A stretch of DNA of 19,498 bases from Mucidula mucida (GCA_015501055.1 JADNYV010000630.1:1-19498), one strand, 5' to 3'; shown: positions 1-9,730, counted from the stretch's first letter. Notes: generated by a model from the sequence alone, not told the origin. Numbers and translations are program-made.

Positions 1-588
1 CCGCCGAACCCGCGCCATCACGAAGGCAGCAGCAGCAAGAAGGCGCGTCTTGGGGCACATACGCCTCCTGCGCATAGCCAGCAGCACTCGAGATCGAGTT
101 CCGGTGCCTCTGCTGGCGGACCGCCGCCGCCGCCGTTTTATCAGAACGCGCCGTATAGTAGTGGTAGTGGGGGGAGCGGTAATCAGTTTTTCCCACAGGG
201 TCCGCCTGCGTTTTCGTTTGCGAATCCGGGAGGTGGGTATCGCGGTAGTCCGTCGTCGTCGTCGTATTTGCCGCCGCCTGGTGCTGGACGTGGGGGTGGT
301 GGTGGGGGAGAGATATTCGGCTTTTTGGATGATAGATCATCTGGTGGTGGTCCTGGCGGTGGTGGTAGTGGGTTTGATTGGCCTGTGCATCATTCGCAGC
401 AGACGCAGCCGTCGCGCGAGGGGCCGGGGTGGTTGGACTTTTTGAGTACGAGTAATGGAGGGGGTGGGGCGGGGAGCAGACCGGGGACGAGTTGGGAGAG
501 AGGTGGGGGTGGGGGAGGGGGAGGAGGGGGCGCGTCGAATGTGAATGAGCTGCTTGGTGTGTTGCCGGATTCGAAAGAGGAGGGTTGA
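1..588 (+). CDS. 3' end of a Gly/Pro/Ser-rich low-complexity protein (5' part outside window)
   Basis: Frame 1 is open from the first base to a TGA at 586-588, about 195 codons, with no internal start needed, so this is the last exon of a gene that begins to the left. The protein is low complexity. It has a basic patch near its start (SSSKKARLG), a Pro run, aromatic spacers (FYQNAPYSS, NQFFPQGPPAFSFANPGGGY), long Gly runs, and short hydrophobic islands (EIFGFLDD, GFDWPVHH, GWLDFLST, NVNELLGVLP) close to the C-terminus. Such tails are common in fungal transcription regulators and RNA-binding proteins, and the spaced acidic/aromatic islands would fit an activation domain. No DNA-binding or catalytic domain lies inside the window, so the function is inference only. 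The competing frames over the same stretch are Arg/Val-rich shadows of the GGN and CGN repeats. Confidence 0.7.
   Translation, partial: PPNPRHHEGSSSKKARLGAHTPPAHSQQHSRSSSGASAGGPPPPPFYQNAPYSSGSGGSGNQFFPQGPPAFSFANPGGGYRGSPSSSSYLPPPGAGRGGGGGGEIFGFLDDRSSGGGPGGGGSGFDWPVHHSQQTQPSREGPGWLDFLSTSNGGGGAGSRPGTSWERGGGGGGGGGGASNVNELLGVLPDSKEEG
505..530 (+). other. G-quadruplex-type G-run cluster inside the Gly-repeat codons
   Basis: Four runs of five G lie at 505-509, 511-515, 517-521 and 526-530. They are separated by one, one and four bases. This fits the usual G-quadruplex pattern on the coding strand, and hence in the mRNA. It encodes the poly-Gly stretch near the C-terminus of the first gene, about 55 bases before the stop. 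Whether it folds or acts is not shown by sequence alone; it may simply follow from Gly codon choice. Confidence 0.5.
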
Positions 589-1908
589 ATGTGAAGTGAA
601 GTCCATGGAATGAATTGTACGCGGACTACTGGGTTTTTTTTTTCTTTTTTCTGATATACGTTTTTTTTTCAGTATCGTTTGTATCGTGTAGCTACCGAGT
701 TATGATTAAGATTAGAGAAAGGAATAATTATTAGATGTAAAGCTTTCGAGTCTGGTGGGACGCCATTGATATTGAGGGTCCTGGTGGATTGCGACTGATC
801 TTTGCAGATTGTTCAAAGATATGAGAGAATTGGGTGGTGAAAGGTCGCAGAGACCACTTATGCTGGGGTAGTTCAAGGTCTCATCGCGCAAGGAGAATGA
901 AGATGCGCTTTGTCGATTACTCTTCATTTGCCTCCTTCAGACGACAGGGCGTGCGTTGCATATCTCTCACATTTGCTTCTTGGCGATTCATACATTCGTG
1001 GTTTTTGTCCTCACAGTGGTTCGCGCTTAAATTGAAAACAGTTACAATCATTCGTCATCATATTTGAGGAGACGTATTCCTCCTCGACTAGAGATACCTG
1101 TTGAGAAGCAGTGTGATGAGGTGGGTTTGCTGCTTAGATGATTCAATACAGGAGAAGATACGTATATTTTCAATCTTCTGGGAGAGTTCTGCGAAGAGTG
1201 GTGGAAGCTTTGAGAATGGGGCTTGGAGTTGTTCATGCTGAGGAGACGTCGCGCGTAGTGTACTGCTGAGTCCTAAGGGGATTTGCATTAGGTTTGAAGA
1301 GCAATTGGGTAGGCTTACTTGTGTTTCTTTTTCTGTCCAAGTCTGAGTTTTGAATGCGCCGTCGCTTGCGGGAGATTGGTGAAGGTGATGAGCTGGCGGG
1401 GAAGGATTAGAACTTAGTTGTCAGCGAATAGAGTCGATTACTTCAGACCTTTTCTTTGGAGGACTCGTACACTTGGACCCTGGAATTCAAGCTGAGTTGA
1501 ATGGTGATGGAGAGACCGCTGGGATGTTACTTTTTTCTTTGTGCCGCAGTCGTCCGGGGAAGGGCTTTTCGAGGCCTCTCTGGATGGATCATTGTCAGTC
1601 ATGTATGCCAGTAAGGAGGAGTAATCTGCGTGCTGTGCGGGAGACAGATCTTTGGTGTTCTTTTGTTTTCGGGGCGACATTCTTGGTGGATATGTGATTG
1701 GCAGCGCCGAGGCAGATCCTGTTAAAGAAGGTCATATATATAGCGGAAAGGCAGTTTCGAGCATGTAAGTCGAAGCTGCATGATGAGCTTAAATGCTGAC
1801 TGCGACGATCGAGTTCGAGCTGGCCAGGACTTCTTAGGCCTTGCAATCGAAGGTAGGAACTAGGCAGATATCATTGTTAGGAAAGACATCAATGAAAAGG
1901 GTATGAGT

Positions 1909-1953
1909 GAGGCGGGAGATGATCATGATAGACCCGCCTCGTTATATCATCTC
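1909..1953. repeat. Inverted repeats forming two alternative hairpins
   Basis: GAGGCGGG at 1909-1916 is perfectly complementary to CCCGCCTC at 1933-1940, with a 16-base loop. GAGATGAT (1916-1923) also pairs perfectly with ATCATCTC (1946-1953). The palindrome ATGATCAT occurs in the first loop and again at about 1973-1980. The two stems overlap and exclude each other. There is no gene on either side within 600 bases, so a regulatory role is only a possibility. Confidence 0.4.
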
Positions 1954-2596
1954 AGCCTTTAATCTATCAATGATGATCATACAGCGAAAAGTGTGTGAGG
2001 AATCTCTCGCGGTTTATGCGAGTTCTAAGGATGGTGGTCGTTCTAGAAGAGCACACTATTGTTGGGGGAGACATTGAGTTCCGATACTACGAGATTTGTT
2101 GTCTCTTTGTCGTGCCACCGATTGGGATCAAAGAGATGCGGTATACGCAGAAGTCTATATTCCGACCTATGCTTTTCAAGTCGACAGGTATAATTGGTCG
2201 TGCTGGCTGTGTGATAGATAAAGCGCTACTTAATATCTTGGAGAAATGAGAAAGAGATGAGCATCGGAGGAGATATGATTGTATGGGCCACCTGCTTTCT
2301 GGAAGCGCGCAACGCTGGACTGGGGATTTTCCATCTAGAGCTTCGTTTTGTGGTCATTCAGTGATGTGGGAAAATAAATTATGGCAGCTGTCAACGCGTA
2401 ATTCTACAAACGCTAAAGGTTGAAGGAGACCAGAACGAGTCTGATACGCGTCGGAGAAGTAAGCGCGTTGAACAATAGACGGAGAAGCGGCATCTGAGTG
2501 ACGTTGGGGTGACGTGACGGTTTGTTTGACAAACAGCGACACACACAGGCGATCTTTCGTTCTGCCACCAACTGCTGGACGACGTCTTTTCAACCT

Positions 2597-2603
2597 TATA
2601 TAA
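2597..2603 (+). promoter_or_regulatory. TATA box of the transportin gene (putative)
   Basis: TATATAA sits 88-94 bases before the transportin ATG at 2691, followed by a C/A-rich stretch suited to a short 5' leader. Position and sequence fit a fungal core promoter; there is no direct evidence of a transcription start. Confidence 0.45.
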
Positions 2604-2690
2604 CCTCGCTCACGACTCACGCGAACGCCGCAACTACGACCATCGCCACACACAGGTAGCCCGACTAACACACTTCAAATAACTACCACG

Positions 2691-5600
2691 ATGGGCACCC
2701 CAGCGCAATGGACGCCCGACCCGGCGGCGCTGAGCCAGATCCTCGCGACGATACATGCCTCGACGGACATGTCACCCGCTGTACAACGTAGCATTACTCA
2801 AAAAGTACGTCTTTTCCCTTCCCTGCACACTATTTGCTAATCCTCTCCGTAAGCTCAACTCTTACTCGTCAGTACCCTCCTACATTGGTTATCTCGCATG
2901 GATCCTTGTGGACATGCCACAAGAGGAAGAACGGATCCGCAGCATCGCGGGTTATCTGCTCAAGAATAATGCACGCCTAATCCTTCAGCTGGACACTGCT
3001 TCTGGCCAATTTGGAGGCCAAGGTCAGGCGCAGGACGGCGCGGTAATCAAGGCTTACGTGAAGAGCTCTATTCTGCGCGCATTTGGTAATGCAAGGGAGG
3101 GCGCGATGATCAGGAATACGGCTGGACAGGATGTGTGGCGTATTTGGGCGTTCTGGAGCCTAAACATTGGCCCGAGTGTCTGGAAGTGCTCGTGGGCATG
3201 CTAGATCTGGACGGCGATATGAGTGAAGTGAGCAGCATTGTTTGTCTGTTGCGCTCTTTCTGACTTTGTCTGTAGTCTGCTTTCAATGTGCTGGAAAAAG
3301 CTTGCGAAGATTACCCGCGCAAGCTCGACGTGGAGATCAACGGGACGCGCCCGCTCGACTTTATGATTCCCAAGTTTCTCGCATTGACAGATCACCCATC
3401 AAGCAAGATGCGCGCCCATGCCGTCGCGTGCCTCTCGTATTTTGTTCCCGCCAACACCCCCGCCCTTTTCGCCCATCTCGATGCTTTCATTGCCTCTCTC
3501 TTCCGCCGCGCATCCGATGACGATCCATCTGTCCGTCGCCACGTCTGCCAGGCCTTGGTGCTGCTGCTCGCCGCCAGACCGGAGCGCCTGATGCCCGAAA
3601 TGGCGAATGTCGCCGAATACATGCTCTATTCCACCCGCGATAGCAACGAGCATGTAGCTCTCGAAGCTTGCGAATTTTGGCTTACCTTTGCCGAAGACGG
3701 AGAACTGGCTTCTTATCTAGCGCCGCTTTTAGGACGAGTGGCACCCGTGCTTCTCGACTGCATGGTCTATGGAGAAGATGATTTATTGTGGCTCGATGGC
3801 GGTGAGGAAGAGGATCAAGAGCAACCTGATCGGGAGGAAGATATCAAGCCGCGCTTCTATGGTGGCAAGGCCCATGGCTTTGAGAGAGATGAAGCTGATG
3901 GCAAGGATAAGATGCGATATGGAGCAGAAACCTTTGAGGACGACGACGATTTCGATGATTACGACGACGACGATTTTGGCGATGATATGAGCACAGAGTG
4001 GAATTTGCGAAAGTGTGCGGCAGCCGCGTTGGATGTACTAGCTGTACGGTTCACCGGCGAGCTATTGAACGTCCTGCTTGGCCCCTTGAAAGAGAAGCTC
4101 TGGAACCAGGACTGGCTGCAACGGGAAAGCGGTATTCTGGCGCTGGGCGCGATGGCGGAGGGTGAGTATGTGCTTACTATCAAAGAGTCCGCTGACTGGT
4201 GTTAAGGCTGCATCGAGGCAATCGAACCTCATCTTCCAGTGTTGGTGCCGTATCTCATCAACACACTCAACGATCCCAAGCCGCTAGTGCGTTCGATAAC
4301 GTGCTGGACTCTGGGACGCTACGCGTCTTGGTGCACACAGAACATCTCTGTTGAGCACAAGCAAACATACTTCATACCGACGATGGAGGGTCTGCTTCGT
4401 ATGGTACTGGACTCGAACAAGCGCGTACAGGAGGCGGGGTGCAGTGCCTTTGCGACTCTCGAAGAGGACGCAGGCGCGGAGCTCGCGCCATTCTTGGAGC
4501 CAGTATTACGGAACCTCGTTTTGGCATTTGGTAAATATCAGAGCAAGAATATGTTGATACTTATGATGCGGTGGGGACACTGGCGGACGCGGTAGGGAGG
4601 GCGCTTGGGGAGCCGATGTATGTCGAAATTCTGATGCCTCCGTTGACGGGGAGATGGGCAAGACTGAAAGATGATGACGCGGACCTGATTCCGCTTCTTG
4701 AGGTGTGTGGGTTTCTTTATTGTTTTTACTTGCTCATATGTTGTAGTGCCTCGCCTCTGTATCTATCGCCATGGGCGCGTCGTTCTTGCCGTATGCTGGC
4801 CCGGTCTTTCAACGATGCACAAGCTTAATACATAATGCGCTGTTGCAGTATCAATCGTGGCAGCAGCATCAGAGCACACATGCGGAAAGCGACATGGACG
4901 AGCCGGACAAGGCGTTCTTGGTTGTCGCCTTGGATTTGCTGAGCGGGCTTACGCAAGGCTTGGGCGGAGCGTTGGAGACTTTCGTAAGAGCATCAGAGGG
5001 TGAGTCTTTGTTTACGCTGTTGATTTCATTCTGAGATTCGTTCAGGTCAGCACGGCCCGAATCTGCTTGCGCTGCTTACGGTGTGTTTAAAGCATCCACA
5101 GGCGGCAGTGAGGCAGAGTGGGTACGCGCTCGTCGGTGATATGGCAATGGGATGCTTTGGCGTGCTCAGACCTGCGATGGCGGGGATTATGCAGGAACTC
5201 GTAGGACAGCTAGATCCGGAGCCGAAATTCGACTTTGTAAGCGCTAGCAACAACGCTGCGTGGAGTGTGGGCGAGGTGGCGTTGCGCTATGGGCGGGACG
5301 ACCCGGAATTCGCGACGTATGTGCCGCCGCTCATCGCACGGCTGATCCCAATCTTGCTGCATCCCAAGGCGCCTCGGAGTCTGCATGAGAATGCGGCGGT
5401 GAGTATTGGACGGATCGGGTTGATGCATCCTGGACTGGTCGCCCCGCATCTGGCGGAGTTTGCGCAGGCGTGGTGTCAAGCGTTGTATGAGATTCGGGAC
5501 AATGAGGAGAAGGACAGTGCATTCCGAGGGTTGTGTACGATGGTAGAGGTTAATCCTGGGGGAATTGCCAAGGTGGGTGACGCATAAACCGATTTTATGT

Positions 5601-5856
5601 CAGCGGCTGATTGGGGGTTGCAGAGTCTGCTGTGGTTCTGTAATTCGATTGTGCGGTGGAATGCGCCGAGCCCGGAATTGAATGGGATGTTCCAGACGCT
5701 GTTGAGTGCGTTCAAGGTGTGTTTCGATTCAGGTTGGAGTGGGAGTGGAGAACTGATGTATGAATATAGGCGCACGATCAGAGTGGGTGGGCTGCGCAGG
5801 TGCAGGCGTTTCCACCTGTTATTCAAGAACGGTTGGCGCAGCGGTATGGGGTGTAG
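2691..5856 (+). CDS. KAP104: Transportin / karyopherin beta-2 (Kap104 family nuclear import receptor); two apparent 1-base deletions
   Basis: This importin-beta family HEAT-repeat protein carries PY-NLS cargoes, such as mRNA-binding proteins, into the nucleus under Ran control. Exons by homology and splice signals: 2691-2804, 2854-3227, 3276-4161, 4207-4702, 4747-4999, 5046-5572, 5624-5716 and 5770-5856; introns are 44-53 nt. The sum is 2830 nt, and two restored bases give 943 aa (human and yeast are about 890-918). Diagnostic blocks include [89 protein letters not shown] and the C-terminal ERLAQRYGV. The acidic H8 loop, whose role is to release cargo when RanGTP binds, lies at about residues 330-400 ([16 protein letters not shown]). 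The two cargo-pocket tryptophans are present ([16 protein letters not shown]). The frame breaks near 3135 and near 4562. The ATG starts a typical N-terminus ([12 protein letters not shown]). Confidence 0.95.
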
Positions 5857-6791
5857 AAAAAAACTGCGAACCCTTTGTACTCTTCGCGTAGATATGTTTT
5901 TTTTTTTGATTTTTGTTTTCGCATCCAATTCAAGTAGTTAGCATTTTTCCCTGTCTGTCCCCAAGTAGTTGGCATTTTTTTTTTATCAAGTAGTCAGTAG
6001 TATAGCATGTCTCCCATCGTAGTGTAGCAAATCTCTCTCTGTTTTCTTTCTTTTCGTAGCATAGCATTTCTTTTGTAGGTAGCATTTGTAGGTACATAGG
6101 ATATCGAGTTTGAACAGTAGTCCATGAGTTTTTGTTGTTTCCTTGTATAGAGCAATATAAACCTCTGTATCTTCCGATGGTGGATCCCGATAGGAACTTT
6201 GTGACTGGATGATAGTACGCCGGCCAGGAGATTGGATGTGACTCGACGCGTTTCCGCTGCCCTCCGTGGCGGCCAGTCATGACGAGTCTCAACGAGAAGA
6301 GACGGACGGCGCACCCGGAGACCCCGCCTGCGCAAGTTAAGAGAGCGTCAACTGGCCGAGACTGGCAGTGAGATTGAGCGCGCAGCTTTTATTGTATTCT
6401 CCACTGTGTATGCGCGTCGCATTTCTGAATAATGTCATCATAAAAATCAATGAAGATAGGAAGAGAGCGTACCGTTCATATCACAGGTAAAAACCGTTCA
6501 TAGAAATCGAAACGTATTGGACTATTCGAGATATGAGAGCAAAAATAAAAACATCCGATTATCAAAAGTGTACACAGCAAGACATACAGGCGCAGAAGAA
6601 TACATCAAAACATCCTCCTCCTACAGTAAATGCCACTGAACGAAATCAATATATGCCCCCTTTCCCCTGATTCATCCACGTATGAAAACGAATGAACCAG
6701 TGAATAAAAGGGCAAGAAACGAGACGCGGAATCACACAAGAAAAGAAGAAAACAAACTGTCGCATTCTACCATCGAAGATACATACACCAT
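5857..6791. other. Convergent 3' region between transportin and RPL10, no gene
   Basis: The transportin stop (5856) and the RPL10 stop (6792-6794) face each other across about 935 bases. The stretch is T-rich near 5897-5925 and 5973-5985, holds short repeated motifs (5931-6008), and has AATAAA-like and A-rich strings near 6540-6560. The direct repeat ACCGTTCATA occurs at about 6472 and 6491. Open frames here are short and resemble nothing I know. It is best read as two 3' UTRs with terminators. Confidence 0.55.
5931..6008 (+). repeat. Three imperfect copies of a CAAGTAGTTrGCATTTTT motif in the transportin 3' region
   Basis: CAAGTAGTTAGCATTTTT begins at 5931. CAAGTAGTTGGCATTTTTT begins at 5962. 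A diverged copy (CAAGTAGTCAGTAGTATAGCAT) begins at about 5987. Related GTAGCAT / TAGCATTT pieces continue to about 6090. They begin 75 bases after the transportin stop, so they would be in its 3' UTR or terminator. The function is unknown; slippage duplication is the simplest origin. Confidence 0.5.
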
Positions 6792-7590
6792 CTAAGCACG
6801 GAGCTGGTTGCGCAGGTTGTGCTCCAGGGGCCCTTTGGCCTGATGAACTGTACATAGCGCCATCCCTTTAACTCGTCGTCAGAAACGCAAATGAGAAAAA
6901 AGCTGGAGACAACGCACTGCAACACCTTCTTGTCCTCCTTGAGCTGGAGATAGTCCGCCTTGTTCACATTCGTAAAGCCCCACTTTTTCGAGACAATGAT
7001 CTTCTGGCGGCCGGGGAACTTGTAGCGGGCGCGGCGGAGGGCCTCCATGATGACGGGCGCGGTGGCGTCTTTGCACCGGATGGAGAGGATGACCTGGCCA
7101 ATGTTGACGCGGGCGACGGTGCCGTAGGGTTTGCCCCATGCGCCGCGCATGCCCGTTTGCAGACTATCAAAAAAGAAATTGAGAGGAGGGAGGGGGGAAG
7201 GGGAAACCCACCGATCAGCACCAGCGCACGACAACATCTTGTTGATGCGGATAACGTGGAACGGGTGCACGCGCACGCGCAGATGGAACGAATCCTTCCC
7301 GCTCGTCTTGGTCACATACTTGTTCGCGCAAATGCGCGCGGCCTCGAGGGCTTCGGAGGAGAGCTGCTCATACTCGTCCGAGACGAGGTGGCAGCAGAAG
7401 GGAAAGTCGTCGACAGAGGCGCGTTTGCGGCCCAAGTCGAAGATACGGATCTAGTTGGTTGTTCATATAAAAAGCAACGACTTGTGGATTTTGCTAGGCA
7501 CCTTGGGGTCGGGAACACCGCGGTTGTAGCGGGACTTTGGGTATGGCTTGTTCTTGCAGTAGCGGTAGCAGCGAGCGGGCGGCGACCCAT
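6792..7590 (-). CDS. RPL10: 60S ribosomal protein uL16 (RPL10/QM); three apparent 1-base deletions
   Basis: uL16 sits at the tRNA-handling centre of the large ribosomal subunit and is loaded late in 60S maturation. Exons on the minus strand: 7590-7502, 7450-7212, 7163-6918 and 6865-6792; introns are 51, 48 and 52 nt with good GT...AG ends. Recognised blocks: [94 protein letters not shown] and a C-terminus like [18 protein letters not shown]. The conserved P-site loop (SCAGADRLQTGMRG) is split by intron 2. The 648 coding bases plus three restored bases give 216 aa, the normal length. Frame breaks fall at the C run 7577-7579, at T 6856 and at the C run 6827-6830 (minus-strand bases). The start ATG lies 8 bases after a splice acceptor, pointing to a 5'-UTR intron. 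An essential single gene is unlikely to be truly broken three times. Confidence 0.95.
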
Positions 7591-7598
7591 TGTTAACT

Positions 7599-7704
7599 CT
7601 GAAAAAGTGATTAGCACCTTGCAACGTCATCCAAATCGCCTGAATCCATCCAACCCATCCATCACTTCCAACCGTCGAATCAATAGGCTTCAAGAGATAC
7701 TCAC
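7599..7704 (-). other. Probable 5'-UTR intron of RPL10 (106 nt)
   Basis: On the minus strand a strong donor (GTGAGTATC) begins at 7704. A branch-like GCTAATC and a pyrimidine tract lead to a CAG acceptor ending at 7599, and the ATG follows 8 bases later. The intron is about twice as long as the coding introns here. Leader introns near the start codon are frequent in fungal ribosomal protein genes, so this fits. No reading frame constrains it, so the exact donor is less certain than the acceptor. Confidence 0.55.
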
Positions 7705-7756
7705 AGTATACAGCTGGTGGGCGGGTAGGAAAGGGTTTGGGGAAGACGCTGACGCT

Positions 7757-9521
7757 TCACCGCCTTTTTGTGCGTACGATGACTAAAGGCTTGCGAGATG
7801 GATGAATAACCCGCGATCGGGGCGGAGTTTCAATATTTTCAAACGCCGATTGGTCATGATCCCAGTCATCGTTGACCATGATCCACTTTGCCCGAGCGGC
7901 TGCGAATGACATTACTGAGGACCGTAGATTATGAAGCGTACATGAAATATCAAGATAACAATAAACACGATGATAGCAAAAGTAATAACGAACGCTAATA
8001 TGAGGGTCACGTTCTCTGCCTCTTCCACGACCGATGATCTTCATTATTTTATTCTCCCGAGGCTCCTTTATCGGAGTGGGCACCGTCCAATTCCACGTCT
8101 CCGCCTTTGCGCGCAAGCTGCCATACAGCGCGTCATTAAACCCCACACACTGCATCCCCAGAACCTCCGCCTTCATAAACGGCGACGTCCACAAGCGCGA
8201 GACAAACGCCATCGCCTGCGTATACCGGCTATCCGGGACGTTGCCCTCCAAAAGAAGAGTGCTCTTTGCTAAATCGTGCTGAGACTGAAAATGCAAATAT
8301 GAATGAGAAACGAACCGCCGCCACTGATAAATGAAACCCACTCACCAGATTGGTAAGATCAGTACACCCGCCAGGAATGAATGAATGCAGTTTATGCAAT
8401 TTGTACCGCCCGGAGTACCAAACCGTATTCCGGTCATCGAGAACCATGAGCTCCATTTCCTGGTTGTACAGCGCCTGCAGCGGGCGCGCCTTGACATTCC
8501 AGCGCAGACCGTGCTCCGACACGCTGAGCTGATGCATCGGCGCGTACATGAACGCGTTACTATGCGGCTCGCGGCACCAGACGACGCGTCCTGGGGCGCG
8601 GAAGAACAAGATGTTCTGGCGATCCCTTGAAACCTAGAAGAGGTTATGGGACCAGTTGGAGAAAGCACATCACACGTACAGTCGACGCGGTGATGAAGCG
8701 TGCAACAAGGTCGTCGATTGTATCGGGTGCAAGCGATGCGAGCTTTTTGAGAGGCATCAAGTCTAATGGCCGTTGAACGATGGGATGATGCACGCCCATC
8801 AGCGCTGTTAACAGGGCTCTTTCCGAGTCCTAGCAGTTGATTAGAACGTAGATTCGAAATGGTCCGCACGTACTCTTCCGGCACCGGCGGCACGACTAGC
8901 TGAACTATCGCGATGCTAGCAATAATCAGAATCTAAAAGGAATGGGGGAATTTGAATCGTACAAGAGACCAAGCTGCCGTTAACGCGTCGACTTGCTCTT
9001 GCATAGCGCGTACTTTTGTTTCCAGAGATTCATTGACCGCTGCGCTCTCGTCGTATTTAGATTTCCACGATTCGATATCTACTTGTAGTTGAAGAATAGT
9101 CGATTCCAATTCAGCGACCTTGGTGTCTGATTCCTACCGACTTTGAGAGCAGTCATCAGCAGTTCGCATAGAGCTTACGATGGTCGCGTCCTCTATCGAC
9201 TAACCCGTATCAGTGCTTGTAAGGATAACAGAGAACGAAACGCACTGGCATTGGAGGCAATTGTATCTCCCCCTCCTCCTCCTTTTTCGTAGTACGGCGA
9301 AACTTGTTGTTCAACGTCTCACGCAGTTCGAGATTCTGGAGTTTTAGCTGAGAGGCCTCTTTTTTGAAAAGTTCCATATTGAATGTGAGGATGTCGTTGC
9401 ATTCTGCGAGGTCCTGCGCGCAAGGTTAGAGAAAGACGCGTTGAAAGTTGATACGCGCCTCTTTTTCATCCTCGAGCTGTTTTATTTTCGCTTGAGCCTC
9501 TTTCAGTGCTGCACGGGACAT
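7757..9521 (-). CDS. Coiled-coil protein with a conserved basidiomycete C-terminal region, function unknown
   Basis: Minus-strand exons: 9521-9455, 9403-9246, 9199-9179 (a 21-nt microexon), 9133 to about 8963, about 8899-8870, 8829-8680, 8633-8346, and 8284 or 8278 to 7757. Introns are 40-67 nt; the junction between 8962 and 8900 is uncertain. As read this gives about 468 aa. The N-terminal third is charged and heptad-like (MSRAALKEAQAKIKQLEDEK, NMELFKKEASQLKLQNLELR, SWKSKYDESAAVNESLETK), so a coiled coil is likely. The C-terminal half is compact: GVHHPIVQRPLDLMPLKKLA, LFFRAPGRVVWCREPHSNAF, NTVWYSGRYKLHKLHSF, KAEVLGMQCVGFNDALYGSL. I believe similar coiled-coil plus C-terminal proteins recur in Agaricomycetes, but I cannot name the family. 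The last 95 or so residues look non-coding and reach the RPL10 leader. A stop at 8049-8051, one base out of frame, may be the true end. No signal peptide or membrane span is seen. Confidence 0.7.
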
Positions 9522-9730
9522 GGTGGTGGTGGTGGTGAAAATTGTGATCGGGCAAAGATCCAGCATCCGCCCCGTGTGATAAAGGTTCCGTCCTTCTCAT
9601 ACGGTAGCTTATCACGTCTTGTACAAGGGTCAGGACAACGAAAAGTTGTTCTGCATAGTGACCTATAGTCAGTTGCCCACTACCCAGACTACTGTACAGT
9701 ATGGTTGTTGGTCCGATGTCTATCACATTG

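Larger units (their letters stand above)
589..2690. other. Intergenic region, about 2.1 kb, no supported gene
   Basis: Between the stop of the Gly-rich gene and the transportin start I see only short, overlapping open frames without recognisable motifs, consistent splice sites or family resemblance. The left end has T-rich tracts (about 632-670) that look like 3'-UTR or polyadenylation-region sequence. The middle holds an inverted repeat (1909-1953), annotated separately. The right end carries a TATA box and the presumed transportin promoter. Short or non-coding transcripts cannot be excluded. Confidence 0.5.

Noticed and set aside
1438..1680. An 80-codon minus-strand frame with a charged, protein-like composition
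   Set aside because: It is short, isolated, overlapped by another open frame, and has no family resemblance or splice context.
3121..3204. The as-printed transportin frame through [18 protein letters not shown]
   Set aside because: This is out-of-frame translation after the base loss near 3135; the other frame gives the expected conserved helices.
3121..4575. Programmed ribosomal frameshifting as an explanation of the transportin frame changes
   Set aside because: There is no slippery heptamer or downstream structure, and the same kind of loss occurs in unrelated genes on both strands.
5930..6335. Two overlapping minus-strand frames of 113-120 codons downstream of transportin
   Set aside because: They cover T-rich and repeated 3'-UTR-like sequence, lack motifs, and overlap each other in different frames.
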